From NCBI GenBank assembly GCA_947481575.1, contig CANKGV010000011.1:1-64000 (forward strand): a stretch of 64,000 nt of DNA, in the 5' to 3' direction. Numbering within the stretch: the first letter of the stretch is position 1; each line of letters opens with the position of its first letter. This document shows, one piece after another, positions 42,545 through 56,115 of the stretch. Source of the DNA: Alphaproteobacteria bacterium. GTDB taxonomy: Bacteria; Pseudomonadota; Alphaproteobacteria; UBA2966; CAIVPW01. The notes under the pieces are model-generated. The model was given only the letters and a program-made list of their open reading frames with translations. It was not told the origin of the DNA and did no database searches. Both the position numbers and the translations under genes were made by a program.

Positions 42545-44521
42545 ATGGCAGTTACCCACAACGATCTGGCGAACGCGATCCGCGCTCTTGCGATGGACGC
42601 GGTCGAGCAGGCGAAGTCGGGCCACCCCGGCATGCCGATGGGCATGGCCGATGTGGCTACGGTCCTGTTCACCAAGTTCATGAAGTTCGACCCGACCCAG
42701 CCCAAATGGCCGGACCGCGACCGCTTCGTACTGTCGGCCGGTCACGGCTCGATGCTGATCTACTCGCTCCTCTATCTCACCGGTTTCCCGGAGATGACGA
42801 TCGAGCAGATCAAGCGCTTCCGTCAGGTCGGTTCGCTCACCCCGGGCCACCCCGAGTACGGGCACACCGCGGGCGTCGAAACCACCACAGGTCCCCTTGG
42901 TCAGGGCATTGCCAACTCCGTTGGCATGGCGATCGCAGAGCGTCACCTCGCTGCCGAGTTTGGCGACAGCGTCGTCAATCACCGCACGTTCGTCATCGCC
43001 GGTGACGGCTGCTTGATGGAAGGTATCAGCCAGGAAGCCATTTCGCTGGCCGGGCACCTCAAGCTTGGTCGCCTGGTTGTCTATTGGGACGACAACAAGA
43101 TATCGATCGACGGCCCGACCTCGCTGACCACGGTCGATGACCAACTGGCGCGCTTTACGGCCAGCGGCTGGCACGTTCAGAGCTGCGATGGCCACAACCC
43201 AGCCGATATCGAGCGCTGCACGAATGAGGCGCTGAAGTCGGACCGCCCGTCGCTGATCGCCTGCCGCTCGACCATTGGCTACGGCGCCCCCACCAAGGCC
43301 GGGACGCACAAGGTGCACGGCGAGGCACTCGGCGCAGAAGAAATCGCGGGCACGCGTACCAAACTCAACTGGCCGCACGCACCGTTCGTCGTACCGGACG
43401 AGATTCTCGCCGCCTGGCGCGCCGCCGGTGCGCGTTCGAAGGGCGAAGCGGCCGCGTGGAAGAAGCGTCTCGACGCGCTCGACAAGGCGAAGCGCGACGA
43501 TTTCTTGCGCCGCCAGGACGGCACCCTCCCTGCTGGTCTCGCACCGGCGCTGCTTGCCGCGAAGAAGAAGTTCGCCGCCGAGAACCTGAACCAACCGACG
43601 CGCAAGTCGAGCCAGATGATTCTGGAGACTGTGGCGGCGGAGGTGCCCGAGATCGTAGGCGGTTCTGCCGATCTCACCGGCTCGAATCTCACGCTGGCCA
43701 AGGCCATGACGGTCTTGAACAGCACGAACTACGGCGGCCGGTACATCCACTACGGCATCCGCGAGCACGGCATGGCCGCAGCCATGAACGGCATGGCAAC
43801 GCACGGCGGCATCATTCCGTACGGCGGTACGTTCCTGTGCTTCACCGACTACCTGCGGCCGTCGCTGCGCTTGTCTGCGCTGATGGGCGTGCGCGTTATC
43901 TACGTGATGACGCACGACTCGATCGGTCAAGGCGAAGACGGCCCCACGCACCAGCCTGTCGAGCACTTGGCGAGCTTGCGCGCGATGCCAAACGTCCTCC
44001 TGCTGCGTCCGGCGGATGCGGTGGAAACCGCCGAGTGCTGGGCGCTCGCGTTGGCCAATCAAACAGGACCGACGGTCCTGGTGCTGAGCCGGCAGAACGT
44101 CCCGCCGCTGCGCACCGTGCACACCGACGAGAACCTTTGCGGCCGCGGCGCCTACGAAATCTCGCCGGCACAGGGCACGGCGAAAGTCAGCCTGCTCGCC
44201 ACCGGCTCGGAAGTGGGCGTGGCGGTCGACGCGCAGAAACTGTTGCAGGGACAAGGTATCGCCGCCCGCGTGGTGTCGATCCCGTCTTGGGAGCTGTTGG
44301 AGAAGCAGTCTCCCGCAGACCGCGAGGCGGTGCTGGGCGGCAAGACCTTGCGAGTGGCCGTCGAGGCGATGGTTCCGTTCGGCTGGGATCGCCTGGTGGG
44401 CCCGAACGGCCATTTCGTCGGCATGACCGGCTTTGGGGCCAGCGGTCCGGGCAAGGACGTCTACAAACACTTTGGCATTACGGCAGAGGCGGTCGCTGCA
44501 ACCGCCAAGGCACACCTCTAG
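42545..44521 (+). CDS. tkt: Transketolase
   Basis: The 658-residue thiamine-diphosphate enzyme regenerates pentose phosphates in the Calvin cycle. Motifs seen are SGHPGMPMG, the ThDP motif [13 protein letters not shown] ending in DDNKIS, and in the second domain [12 protein letters not shown] and [22 protein letters not shown] precedes the ATG. It is well co-directional with prk and gap. Confidence 0.96.
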   Translation: MAVTHNDLANAIRALAMDAVEQAKSGHPGMPMGMADVATVLFTKFMKFDPTQPKWPDRDRFVLSAGHGSMLIYSLLYLTGFPEMTIEQIKRFRQVGSLTPGHPEYGHTAGVETTTGPLGQGIANSVGMAIAERHLAAEFGDSVVNHRTFVIAGDGCLMEGISQEAISLAGHLKLGRLVVYWDDNKISIDGPTSLTTVDDQLARFTASGWHVQSCDGHNPADIERCTNEALKSDRPSLIACRSTIGYGAPTKAGTHKVHGEALGAEEIAGTRTKLNWPHAPFVVPDEILAAWRAAGARSKGEAAAWKKRLDALDKAKRDDFLRRQDGTLPAGLAPALLAAKKKFAAENLNQPTRKSSQMILETVAAEVPEIVGGSADLTGSNLTLAKAMTVLNSTNYGGRYIHYGIREHGMAAAMNGMATHGGIIPYGGTFLCFTDYLRPSLRLSALMGVRVIYVMTHDSIGQGEDGPTHQPVEHLASLRAMPNVLLLRPADAVETAECWALALANQTGPTVLVLSRQNVPPLRTVHTDENLCGRGAYEISPAQGTAKVSLLATGSEVGVAVDAQKLLQGQGIAARVVSIPSWELLEKQSPADREAVLGGKTLRVAVEAMVPFGWDRLVGPNGHFVGMTGFGASGPGKDVYKHFGITAEAVAATAKAHL

Positions 44522-44533
44522 GGGCAACGGGTT

Positions 44534-44551
44534 CCCCGCCATTTCGCGGGG
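44534..44551 (+). other. GC hairpin between tkt and gap
   Basis: CCCCGC-CATTTC-GCGGGG forms a six-base stem. No T-run follows, so read-through is expected. It could be a processing or stability element within the operon mRNA. Confidence 0.4.
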
Positions 44552-44579
44552 CCGATCAAACGGGGATTGGGAGAGTCAC

Positions 44580-45590
44580 ATGGCGGTTAAGGTTGCAATC
44601 AACGGCTTCGGGCGGATCGGCCGGTTGGCCATGCGCTGCATCATCGAGTCCAAGCGCAAAGACCTGCAGGTCGTTGCGATCAACGACCTCGGCTCAGTCG
44701 AGGAGAACGCGCATCTGTTCCGTTACGACAGCGTTCACGGCCGCTTCCCCGGCACGGTGAAGACGACCAAGGACAGCATGGACCTCGGCGCCGGCAAGAT
44801 CACGGTGCTGGCGGAGAAAGACCCAAGCAAACTGCCGTGGAAGAAGCTGGGCGTTGACTTGGTGCTGGAGTGCACCGGCCGTTTCACGAAGCGCGAAGAA
44901 GCGCAGATGCACATCACCGCCGGCGCAAAGCGGGTGCTGGTGTCCGCTCCGGCCGACGGCGTCGACCTCACGGTCGTTTACGGCGTCAACCACGAGAAGC
45001 TGAAGAAGTCCCACACGATCGTCTCGAACGCGTCGTGCACAACCAACTGCTTCTCGCCCGTCGCCATGGTGCTGAACGAAGCGTTTGGCATCGAGACCGG
45101 GTTCCTGACGACCATTCACGCCTACACGGCCGACCAGCGTCTGCAGGACACACTGCACAAGGACCCGCGTCGCGCCCGCGCGGCCGCCGTGTCGATGATC
45201 CCGACATCGAGCGGTGTCGCGAAGGCAATCGGCCTCGTGCTACCGGAACTGAAGGGCCGCCTGGACGGCACTTCGATCCGCGTGCCCGTGTCGAACGTCT
45301 CTGTGATCGACCTGAAGTTTATCTCCAAGTCGAAGCTGACCGTCGAGACGATCAATGCGGCCTTCGTTAAGGCGGCCAAGACGCCCAAGCTGAAGGGCAT
45401 CATGGCCGTCTCCGACGAGCCGCTGGTGTCTTCGGACTATAACCACACGACGCTCAGCTCGACCGTTGATCTGCTGGAAACGCGCACCGTCGGCGACCAC
45501 ATGGGCCGCGTGCTGTCCTGGTACGACAACGAGTGGGGCTTCGCGTCGCGCATGATCGACACTGCGTCCGCCATGGCAAAGCTGGGGTAA
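44580..45590 (+). CDS. gap: Type I glyceraldehyde-3-phosphate dehydrogenase
   Basis: The 336-residue enzyme has INGFGRIGR, the active site SNASCTTNC with its nucleophilic Cys, the HAYTADQ segment with the catalytic His, and the C-terminal [12 protein letters not shown]. In the Calvin cycle direction it reduces 1,3-bisphosphoglycerate. GGGAG lies before the ATG, and pgk begins four bases after its stop. Confidence 0.96.
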   Translation: MAVKVAINGFGRIGRLAMRCIIESKRKDLQVVAINDLGSVEENAHLFRYDSVHGRFPGTVKTTKDSMDLGAGKITVLAEKDPSKLPWKKLGVDLVLECTGRFTKREEAQMHITAGAKRVLVSAPADGVDLTVVYGVNHEKLKKSHTIVSNASCTTNCFSPVAMVLNEAFGIETGFLTTIHAYTADQRLQDTLHKDPRRARAAAVSMIPTSSGVAKAIGLVLPELKGRLDGTSIRVPVSNVSVIDLKFISKSKLTVETINAAFVKAAKTPKLKGIMAVSDEPLVSSDYNHTTLSSTVDLLETRTVGDHMGRVLSWYDNEWGFASRMIDTASAMAKLG

Positions 45591-45594
45591 GACC

Positions 45595-48985
<3,391 letters not shown>

Positions 48986-49018
48986 GGCCTGGCCCGAACC
49001 AGAATTCAGGAGACACAC

Positions 49019-49450
49019 ATGCACGAAAATCCACGCAACATGACCCAGGGGCAATTCTCGTTTCTGCCGCCCCTGACCGATGATCAGATCAAGAAGCAGA
49101 TCACCTACGCGATCTCGAAGGGCTGGGCGGTCAGCGTCGAATACACCGATGACCCGCATCCCCGGAACTCGTACTGGGAGATGTGGTGCCAGCCGATGTT
49201 CGACACGAAGGACGCAGCGGCGGTGTTCATGGAGGTACAGGAGTGCCGGAAGGTCTACGGCAACCTGTACATCAAGGTGAACGCGTTCGATAACACCCGC
49301 TGGCGCGAAAGCTTGGCGATGTCGTTCATCGTCAACCGCCCGAAGGTCGAGCCCGGCTTTGGGCTGGCGCGCACGGAAGCGGAGGGACGCACCATTCGCT
49401 ACCGCATTTCGAGCTACGCCACCGACAAACCGACAGGCAAGCGCTACTAG
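49019..49450 (+). CDS. cbbS: RuBisCO small subunit, red type
   Basis: The 143-residue subunit has LPPLTDDQIKKQITYAISKGW, the YWEMWCQPMFD segment and KVYGNLYIKVNAFD. The C-terminal hairpin extension of about 30 residues marks red-type enzymes, replacing the green-type loop. GGAGACAC lies before the ATG, 33 bases after cbbL. Confidence 0.96.
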   Translation: MHENPRNMTQGQFSFLPPLTDDQIKKQITYAISKGWAVSVEYTDDPHPRNSYWEMWCQPMFDTKDAAAVFMEVQECRKVYGNLYIKVNAFDNTRWRESLAMSFIVNRPKVEPGFGLARTEAEGRTIRYRISSYATDKPTGKRY

Positions 49451-49472
49451 CGCATTGCCTGCAACAGGAACC

Positions 49473-49503
49473 GGGGCCGGATGGACACAAAGCATCCGGC
49501 CCC
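49473..49503 (+). other. Strong hairpin between cbbS and cbbX
   Basis: GGGGCCGGATG and CATCCGGCCCC form a perfect 11-base stem around GACACAAAG. No T-run follows. It may partly terminate transcription or protect the upstream cbbLS mRNA, lowering cbbX relative to RuBisCO. Confidence 0.65.
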
Positions 49504-49544
49504 ACCCTGCCCGCACGACGTGATCCGGTAGATGAGTACGGTCC

Positions 49545-50459
49545 ATGAGTGCCAAGTCAGATACCCCTCCCGCATCCGACGAATTTGACTTGGAAGCCGA
49601 GTTCCGGCGCTCCAACGTCCAGGAAGTTCTCGACAAGCTCGACCGCGAGCTGATCGGGCTGCAGTCCGTCAAACAGCGCATCCGAGAAATCGCGGCGTTG
49701 CTGCTGGTTGACCGGGCACGCCGTCAGCTGGGGCTCGAAACCGGAGCGCCTACGCTCCACATGTCATTCACCGGCAATCCCGGCACCGGCAAGACGACCG
49801 TCGCCATGCGGATGGCCGACATCCTCAAGAACCTCGGCTACGTCCGCCAGGGTCACTTGGTCAGCGTTACCCGTGACGACCTGGTGGGCCAGTACATCGG
49901 CCACACTGCCCCCAAGACTCGCGAAGTCATTAAGAAGGCGCTTGGCGGCGTGCTCTTCATCGACGAGGCGTACTACCTGTACAAGCCGGAGAATGAGCGC
50001 GACTACGGCCAGGAGGCTATCGAGATCCTGCTCCAGGTCATGGAGAACCAGCGCGACGACTTGGTGGTGATCTTGGCGGGATATGCCGATCGCATGGAGA
50101 CATTCTTCCGCTCCAATCCGGGCTTCCGCTCGCGCATTGCCCACCATCTCGACTTCCCAGACTATTCGCAGGGTGAGTTGTTCCAGATCGCCGAGTTGAT
50201 GGTTGCCCACCAGCAATACAAGCTGAGCCCGGGCGCCATCACCGCGCTGAAGGAGTACATCCCGCTACGCATGAAGCAGGAGCACTTCGCCAACGCGCGC
50301 TCGATGCGGAATGCCATCGATCGCGCCAAGCTGCGCCAGGCCAACCGCCTGTTCGAAAAGCGCGCCACGAAGCTGACCCGCACCGACCTGATGACGATCG
50401 AGGCCGAAGACATCCGCCAGAGCCGGATTTTCGCCGAACCCGACAAGAAGCGCGGGTAG
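49545..50459 (+). CDS. cbbX: Red-type RuBisCO activase CbbX
   Basis: The 304-residue AAA+ protein has Walker [10 protein letters not shown], the pore loop YIGHT, Walker [11 protein letters not shown], and the arginine-finger region [14 protein letters not shown]. It remodels RuBisCO to free inhibitory sugar phosphates, pulling the large-subunit C-terminus through its pore. It completes the operon. Confidence 0.96.
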   Translation: MSAKSDTPPASDEFDLEAEFRRSNVQEVLDKLDRELIGLQSVKQRIREIAALLLVDRARRQLGLETGAPTLHMSFTGNPGTGKTTVAMRMADILKNLGYVRQGHLVSVTRDDLVGQYIGHTAPKTREVIKKALGGVLFIDEAYYLYKPENERDYGQEAIEILLQVMENQRDDLVVILAGYADRMETFFRSNPGFRSRIAHHLDFPDYSQGELFQIAELMVAHQQYKLSPGAITALKEYIPLRMKQEHFANARSMRNAIDRAKLRQANRLFEKRATKLTRTDLMTIEAEDIRQSRIFAEPDKKRG

Positions 50460-50501
50460 GTTCCACTCCTCAACGCCCTCGTGGTCGCGTATCCTTTGCT
50501 G

Positions 50502-51068
50502 ATGACGCGGTGGCGGGCGTGGACGCAACTCATCGCCGGGGCAGGTGCGGTCGTTGCTGCAGTCGTTCTGGCTGGGCTCTGGCAGCCCAATCCCCCGACG
50601 CCTTTGGCGGCGCATGCGATCTCGCCGTTGGTGGCACCGGTCATCTCGCCGACCGAACGCTCGATAGCCTTCCTTCCGGCAGTCGTTCCTGACGACTTTG
50701 AGTTCGATACCGCCGGCTTCGCCGAGTTTATTTCTCGTGACGTGGCGCACGCCATCGCCAACGAACCAGACGTACGCATTGCCGACGAAGCGGCGGCAGA
50801 GGCGTATCGTGGCTGGCAGGGCGAGCCGGTGGTGGCTGCTGCGGCGCTGGGCGTCCGCTTCGTATTTGTTGCTCGCCTTTCGGGCGGGCAGAGCGACGCA
50901 CGCGTCGATGTGTCGGTGACCGACGCGCGCACGGGCGCCGTCGTGTTCGAAGGTCCCTTCTACGTCGACCGAGAGAACGCACCCTCGGTGCCAGAGGAGA
51001 TCGCCCAGGCACTGGTGTTGGAAGTGTTCAACCAAGTGCCCGGTTTCACACCCATGCTCACACGGTAG
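50502..51068 (+). CDS. Membrane-anchored TolB/FlgO-like protein
   Basis: The 188-residue product has one N-terminal transmembrane helix (about 10-28), a Pro-rich stretch, and a domain resembling the TolB N-terminal/FlgO fold: SIAFLPAVV, a DVAHAIANEP helix, then VRFVFVARLSGGQSDARVDVSVTDARTGAVVF. Such domains are often at the C-terminus of adenylate cyclases or in flagellar proteins. No function can be given. An in-frame GTG at 50481 is also possible. Confidence 0.6.
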   Translation: MTRWRAWTQLIAGAGAVVAAVVLAGLWQPNPPTPLAAHAISPLVAPVISPTERSIAFLPAVVPDDFEFDTAGFAEFISRDVAHAIANEPDVRIADEAAAEAYRGWQGEPVVAAAALGVRFVFVARLSGGQSDARVDVSVTDARTGAVVFEGPFYVDRENAPSVPEEIAQALVLEVFNQVPGFTPMLTR

Positions 51069-51073
51069 CGACA

Positions 51074-51937
51074 ATGTCAGCCACGAGCGTCCTCCAGATA
51101 CGCCCCCTCGCGGCCCCGTTCGGTGCCGAGGTGCTGGACATCGATCTATCACAGCCCATGGAAGCGGCTGCCTTCGAGCGCCTGCACCAAGCATGGATGC
51201 GCCATCTGGTGCTGGTGTTCCGGGATCAGACCAGCATCAGCCCGGAAGACCAGATCGCGTTCAGCGCGCGGTTCGGCGAACTGCTCCCTGCGCAGATCAA
51301 GAAGTATGCCCTCAAGGGACACCCCGCCATCGGCGTCGTATCCAACGCCAAGGACGAGACCGGCGAGTACATTGGCATCCCAAACAGCGGCCGGAACTGG
51401 CACACGGACTTTCAGTTCGACCGCCGCCCGCCGGACGCCACGTTCCTCGTATCTCGGGAACTCCCTGCTGAGGGGGGCAACACGCTCTACGCGGACATGT
51501 ACGCGGCGTACGACGCGCTGCCGCGGGAGATGCGCGAGCGGATCGCCCACATGCGTGTGATCCACAGCCGGGTTAAGGCTTGGCCGGTACTCTACCCGGA
51601 CCGCGCACCACTCCGGCCCGAGGATGCGGCCCAGATGCCCGATGTCAGCCATCCGATGGTTCGGACGCACCCCGTGACGCTGCGAAAGGCGCTCTACATC
51701 GGCGGGAACATGGCCATAGGCATCGAAGGTATGGCGGACGGGCCAGCTATGCGGCTGATCCATGAGTTGCGCGACTTCGCGGTGGGCCCGCGGTTTACGT
51801 ACTCGCACCGGTGGCGGACTGGGGATGCTGTCTTATGGGACAACCGCTGCACCATGCATTGCGCCACGTCCTACGACGACACCAAGTACCGCCGCGTGAT
51901 GCACCGGACCAGTATGGGCCCGGCCGTACCGGTGTGA
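51074..51937 (+). CDS. TauD/TfdA-family dioxygenase
   Basis: The 287-residue Fe(II)/2-oxoglutarate-dependent oxygenase has the metal triad His110-x-Asp112 in NWHTDFQF and His262 in CTMHCAT, with an Arg near residue 273 for 2-oxoglutarate. Substrates in this family include taurine, aryloxyacetates and alkyl sulfates; nothing next to it tells which. It starts five bases after the preceding gene. Confidence 0.9.
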   Translation: MSATSVLQIRPLAAPFGAEVLDIDLSQPMEAAAFERLHQAWMRHLVLVFRDQTSISPEDQIAFSARFGELLPAQIKKYALKGHPAIGVVSNAKDETGEYIGIPNSGRNWHTDFQFDRRPPDATFLVSRELPAEGGNTLYADMYAAYDALPREMRERIAHMRVIHSRVKAWPVLYPDRAPLRPEDAAQMPDVSHPMVRTHPVTLRKALYIGGNMAIGIEGMADGPAMRLIHELRDFAVGPRFTYSHRWRTGDAVLWDNRCTMHCATSYDDTKYRRVMHRTSMGPAVPV

Positions 51938-52026
51938 CGGGCTCCCAATCCAGGCGATTGGCGTGATGACAGTGGCCTGTAGCCGTGCGATTCTGCCCTT
52001 AGTTGCAGCGGTTTGACGGAATCTGA

Positions 52027-52431
52027 ATGGCCAATGTCACGGTTGCGGACCGGTTGAACGCTTCGGCCGACAAAGTCTGGGACTTGGTTGGCCGTTTTGA
52101 TTCGGTGGGGAAGTGGCTTCCCGGCGTGAAGGCCGTGAAGATGAAGAGCCCCAAGATTCGCGAGTTGTCCTTGGACGGCGGCGGCGAGATCACCGAGCAA
52201 CTGCTCGGCGAGAACCCAACCCTGCGGTCCTACACCTACTCCATCATCGGCGGCATGCCCGTATCCGGGCATGTCAGCACCATCATGGTGGTCGAAGAAG
52301 GCCCCAACGCCTCTACGATTTCCTGGGTCTGCACATTCTCGACAAAGGATGCGCCCGAAGACGAGGTGCGAAAGTCGATCGCCGACTTCTATCGCGCCGG
52401 CGTTGCCAGCCTGAAGAAGAAGTTCACGTAA
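52027..52431 (+). CDS. SRPBCC-family protein
   Basis: The 134-residue protein shows the START/polyketide-cyclase-like fold pattern: an N-terminal strand then ASADKVWDLVGRFDSVGKWLPGV, TEQLLGENP and a C-terminal helix SIADFYRAGVASLKKKF. Family members bind hydrophobic ligands or act as small enzymes. It converges with the cyclase gene four bases away. Confidence 0.82.
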   Translation: MANVTVADRLNASADKVWDLVGRFDSVGKWLPGVKAVKMKSPKIRELSLDGGGEITEQLLGENPTLRSYTYSIIGGMPVSGHVSTIMVVEEGPNASTISWVCTFSTKDAPEDEVRKSIADFYRAGVASLKKKFT

Positions 52432-52435
52432 CCGG

Positions 52436-54712
52436 CTACTTCTCCTTCATCACCCACACACCGGCCCATTCGGTGGGCGGGTGGGCCTTAAGGTACTCGT
52501 TCCGCTCGATATAGGTGTGGCTGAGTTTGTCGTTTGGGTTGGCCTCGAGCGTGGCATTGAACGCGCGAATGCTCCGTTCCCAATTGCCGGCGCGGAACTC
52601 ACGAATGCCTTCGCGGAACTGCCCGACCGCGTCCATCAGGTTCGGGAACGTCTCCGGCGTGTGGAAATCGAGGACCTCGTAGACGCCGACCGGTTCGGTC
52701 TTTCCCTTCACAACAACGAAATCGACCTCACGCATCCGGTACGTGCCCTTAAGGCGCTTCTGGGTATTCTCGGAAATCAACAGCTTGGCCGAATACTGTT
52801 TGCAAGCGCTTTCCAGTCGCGCGGCCAAGTTCACCCCGTCGCCGATCAGCGTGTAGTTCATCCGCTTCGGCGAGCCGATGTTGCCCGACACGACTTCGTC
52901 GGTGTTGAGGCCGATACCGATATCGACCGGCTTTTTGCCTTGGGTCGCGCGGGTGGCATTCCATTTGGCCAGTTCGGTCAGCATCGAGATCGACGCGCGC
53001 ATCGCGCGGTCCTCGTCGTCCCCGTGCGCGAGAGGCACCCCGAACGCCGCCATGATCGCGTCGCCGATGAACTTATCGAGCATCCCCTCTTCCTTGACGA
53101 TGCAATCGACCATCAAGGTGAAATACTCATTGAGCAACCCCACCGTTCCCTGGGCGCCAAGCTCTTCGGTCAAGGTCGTGAACGACCGCACGTCCGAAAA
53201 CAGTACCGTCGCGAGCGAAGTCTTGCCCCCCATCACGTCCTGGCCCGCGGCCATTAGCTGGTCGGCAATGCCCGGGTCCATGTAGCGAGACATGGTGGAC
53301 TTCATTCGCTTCTCGTTGCTGATGTCTTCGATCATCAGCAGGGTGCCGAGCTTCTTAGCCTGCCCGACCGTAGATTTCAGGGGTAGCACGCTCAGGTTCA
53401 CCGCAACCTTGACGCCCTCGACCACCAAGTCGACGTCCACCATGGCGTCTGCCTGCTGCTTCTCGTTGACCTTAGCCATACGTTCGATGATCCAAGCGTT
53501 GGCGTCGGTGAAGAAGTCCTTCGCCTTCTTGCCGAGGATGCCGGTCTCCTCGACCTTCAAGATGCGCAAACCCGCGAGGTTGGAGGTCACGATGGTGCCC
53601 TCCTCGTCCGTCGTGATGACGCCGTTCGACATGCTTTCCAGCATGCTCTGGTTGTAGTTCTTCATGTTCTGAACGTCGTCGAACAGCTTGGCGTTCTCGA
53701 GCGCGATGGCGACCTGCGCCGTAAACGCCTTCAACCGCGACTCGTCTTCGTCGGTAAACGGCCCGCCGCGCTTGTTTAGGATCTGAGTGACGCCGATGGC
53801 CTTGCCATCCTTGTTCGTGACCGGCACGCACAAGATCGACCGCGTGAAGTATCCGGTGCGCTTGTCGAACGAAGGGTTGAACCGGAGGTCGGCGTAGGCG
53901 TGCGGTATGTTGACCGACTTGCCCGTCGTGAACACTAGGCCTGCGATGCCAGCATGGCTGGGCAACCGAATTTCGCCGATCTTGTCGCCCTGCGCGACGC
54001 GGCTGAACAGCTCGTTGGTCTTCTCGTCATGCAAGAACAGCGTCGAGCGCTCCGCCTTCAACATGCGGGTTGCTTCGCTCATCACTTTCTGGAGCAACTG
54101 CGAAAGGTCGATTTCCGACGTGACGTCCGACACGACGTCGAGGAACTGCATCTCCTGGGCACGTGCCCGCTTCACGTTCTCGACCAACTGGGTGCTTTGG
54201 AGGGCCACAGCCGCCTGGGTGCACATGGCTTCCAGAAAGCCCATGTCCCGCTTGGTGAAACGGCCCTTCACTTTGTTCAGGGCTTGGCACACACCGATGA
54301 TGTCGCCTTTAACCGTGCGAACCGGCGCGCACAGGATGTTCCTGGTGCGGAAGCCTGTCTGCTCGTCGACACCCGCGTTGAATCGTTTGTCGAGATAGGC
54401 GTCGGCGATGATCACGCCTTGGCCGGTACTGAACACATGCCCAGCAACGCCCGACGTATTCAGGATGCGAATTTCGCGGATGTGGTCGCCCACCGCGACG
54501 CGCGAATAAAGTTCACCCGTCTGCGGATCGTTGAGGAACAACGTGCCGCGCTCGGATTCCGTTTCGCGCGTAACAATCTCGACCATCATGCGCAAGACTT
54601 CGTCGACCGTTTCCATGGCCGCGACCATGCGGGAGACGGACAGCAGCGTTTCGACCTCGCGGAGGCGGGTCTTCGGATCGGTCAATCCGCGGCGGTTTGC
54701 CAGGGGTTCCAC
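52436..54712 (-). CDS. Adenylate cyclase with two GAF and one PAS domain
   Basis: The 758-residue cytosolic protein has a GAF domain (about 25-175), a second GAF (about 200-345), a PAS-like domain (about 355-470) and a class III cyclase (about 505-690), then a TPR-like tail. Cyclase motifs are VLFSDVRSFT with metal Asp, MLDKFIGDAIMAAF with the adenine-selecting Lys, and MNYTLIGDGVNLAARLES with the Thr/Asp partner. This favours ATP over GTP. The start is a GTG immediately after the stop of the coiled-coil gene. Confidence 0.92.
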   Translation of the reverse strand: MEPLANRRGLTDPKTRLREVETLLSVSRMVAAMETVDEVLRMMVEIVTRETESERGTLFLNDPQTGELYSRVAVGDHIREIRILNTSGVAGHVFSTGQGVIIADAYLDKRFNAGVDEQTGFRTRNILCAPVRTVKGDIIGVCQALNKVKGRFTKRDMGFLEAMCTQAAVALQSTQLVENVKRARAQEMQFLDVVSDVTSEIDLSQLLQKVMSEATRMLKAERSTLFLHDEKTNELFSRVAQGDKIGEIRLPSHAGIAGLVFTTGKSVNIPHAYADLRFNPSFDKRTGYFTRSILCVPVTNKDGKAIGVTQILNKRGGPFTDEDESRLKAFTAQVAIALENAKLFDDVQNMKNYNQSMLESMSNGVITTDEEGTIVTSNLAGLRILKVEETGILGKKAKDFFTDANAWIIERMAKVNEKQQADAMVDVDLVVEGVKVAVNLSVLPLKSTVGQAKKLGTLLMIEDISNEKRMKSTMSRYMDPGIADQLMAAGQDVMGGKTSLATVLFSDVRSFTTLTEELGAQGTVGLLNEYFTLMVDCIVKEEGMLDKFIGDAIMAAFGVPLAHGDDEDRAMRASISMLTELAKWNATRATQGKKPVDIGIGLNTDEVVSGNIGSPKRMNYTLIGDGVNLAARLESACKQYSAKLLISENTQKRLKGTYRMREVDFVVVKGKTEPVGVYEVLDFHTPETFPNLMDAVGQFREGIREFRAGNWERSIRAFNATLEANPNDKLSHTYIERNEYLKAHPPTEWAGVWVMKEK

Positions 54713-55396
54713 CTACGCCCTCCCCGCTTGGACTGTAGACGGCGCCGCCGCGCGCGGCGCCTTTTGTACCGCGTCTAGTTCGTCGCGAAGCGCCGAGGCG
54801 AGAGCCTGGAGTTCCTTCACGTCGTCGTGGTTCACCCGCTCAATCTGCTGAATCTGTTCGCGGTGCTGATGGCTTCGCTCGTCGAGCTGGTCACGAAGCT
54901 CCTGGGTGGTGATCTTCAGCTGACGGACCTCATCCGACCCGGCCAAGACCGCGTCCTGGACCCTGCGGTCAGCATCGAACCGCAGGTGATCGGACTGATC
55001 GCGTAGGTCCTGGATAGTCGCCTTCAACTGGCGAATCTCGTCCGCGTACTGGGCCGCAGTCTCCTGCACACGGCCGTCAGCGTCGAACCGCTGCTTGTCC
55101 AGTGTATCTCGGAGTGCCTGGGCGGCTGCCTTCAGTTGAGCAATCTCGCTTGCGGACTGAGCTGTCGCTGCTTGGACGCGCGAATCCGCCTCAAAGCGCA
55201 TCTTTTCCATCTCCTCGCGAAGGGATTGGATGGTCGCCTTCAGTTCGCGCAGTTCGTTTTCCGATGCGAGGCGTGCCTCTTGCACGCCTGCTCCTGCCTC
55301 ATGGGTGACCTTCTCGATGCGCTGGCGCAACTCGCCAACCGTCGCCTCAAGGTCGCGCACCATGGCATCCGCAGTGCGCACTCCGGCCCGCTTCAT
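54713..55396 (-). CDS. Coiled-coil protein of five 36-residue repeats
   Basis: The 227-residue product is almost all charged helix. A unit beginning (R/T)(F/H)(D/E)A(D/G) recurs at residues 31, 67, 103 and 139, and a weaker fifth copy starts at 175: exactly 36 residues apart. GGAGGGGGTAGGG precedes the ATG. Its TAG abuts the GTG of the cyclase gene, so the two are coupled. I know no family; a scaffold or dimerising partner of the cyclase is the context-based guess. Confidence 0.8.
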   Translation of the reverse strand: MKRAGVRTADAMVRDLEATVGELRQRIEKVTHEAGAGVQEARLASENELRELKATIQSLREEMEKMRFEADSRVQAATAQSASEIAQLKAAAQALRDTLDKQRFDADGRVQETAAQYADEIRQLKATIQDLRDQSDHLRFDADRRVQDAVLAGSDEVRQLKITTQELRDQLDERSHQHREQIQQIERVNHDDVKELQALASALRDELDAVQKAPRAAAPSTVQAGRA

Positions 55397-55545
55397 TTCC
55401 CTACCCCCTCCGCCGGGCCTTCCAAAGCCCAACGGCCACGCTCCCCGGCCTATTTGACTAGGGCCAACCCGTGCCTCAGGGGCAATTCTAGCAGGACGAG
55501 GAGGGACTTTGCATGACCGCAAGCTGACAGTCCGATTCGGACCGC

Positions 55546-56115
55546 CTACATCAGGCCGCGGGCCGAAAGCCACGCCGCGTCCGACATGCCGAGATAGCCG
55601 CCACGGTATACATAGTCGAACAGAGCGCGCAGCACGGGTGGCTCCGCATATCCGGGAATCCGATACACTTCCCTGCCGTCGGCGATCCGGAATTCCATCG
55701 TCGGCGTGCCCGTCACACCATGGCGCACCGCTAGGTCGCGTTCCTTCAGAACTCGCCCGTCGAGGTCGACGATGGGGGTATCGCCATAGAAATTCAGGCG
55801 GACCGCAAAAAAGCGGCGGGCCATGAAGTCGCGGATGTCAGGGTCTTGCAAAGCCACCAAGTGCAACATGGCACAGTACTCGCAGCCGGCCCGTTCCCAG
55901 AAGATCGACAGCACCTTTCCCTCAGCGGAGGCATTGGCAAGGTCAATCGGGATGCTAGCGCTGGTCGGCCGGTAGAAATCTTCGATCCACAATCCGTCGC
56001 GACCGATCTGCGGAGCCGCTTCGGATGGCCCAATGGCCAGCGCCCCAGCCGAAGCGGCGAGGCCGCCGAGCACCGCTCGGCGGCCAACGAGTAGATGCCT
56101 AGGCGATCGCGCCAA
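55546..56115 (-). CDS. Exported thioredoxin-fold protein
   Basis: The 189-residue product has an N-terminal RRAVLGG segment and hydrophobic stretch resembling a Tat or Sec signal, then a thioredoxin fold with the redox pair in ERAGCEYCAMLH and the cis-Pro in TGTPTMEF. It resembles SoxW-like thioredoxins. The TTG start at 56115 is the best available and overlaps the DUF1501 gene by 17 bases. It may keep a disulfide reduced outside the cytoplasm. Confidence 0.78.
   Translation of the reverse strand: MARSPRHLLVGRRAVLGGLAASAGALAIGPSEAAPQIGRDGLWIEDFYRPTSASIPIDLANASAEGKVLSIFWERAGCEYCAMLHLVALQDPDIRDFMARRFFAVRLNFYGDTPIVDLDGRVLKERDLAVRHGVTGTPTMEFRIADGREVYRIPGYAEPPVLRALFDYVYRGGYLGMSDAAWLSARGLM

Noticed and set aside
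42530-44542. 670-codon open frame antisense to tkt
   Set aside because: It is the shadow of a GC-rich gene: Arg/Val/Gly-rich with no domain, while transketolase motifs are complete on the other strand.
51945-51961. CCAATC-CAGGC-GATTGG as a terminator after the TauD-family gene
   Set aside because: Short stem without a T-run; could arise by chance.
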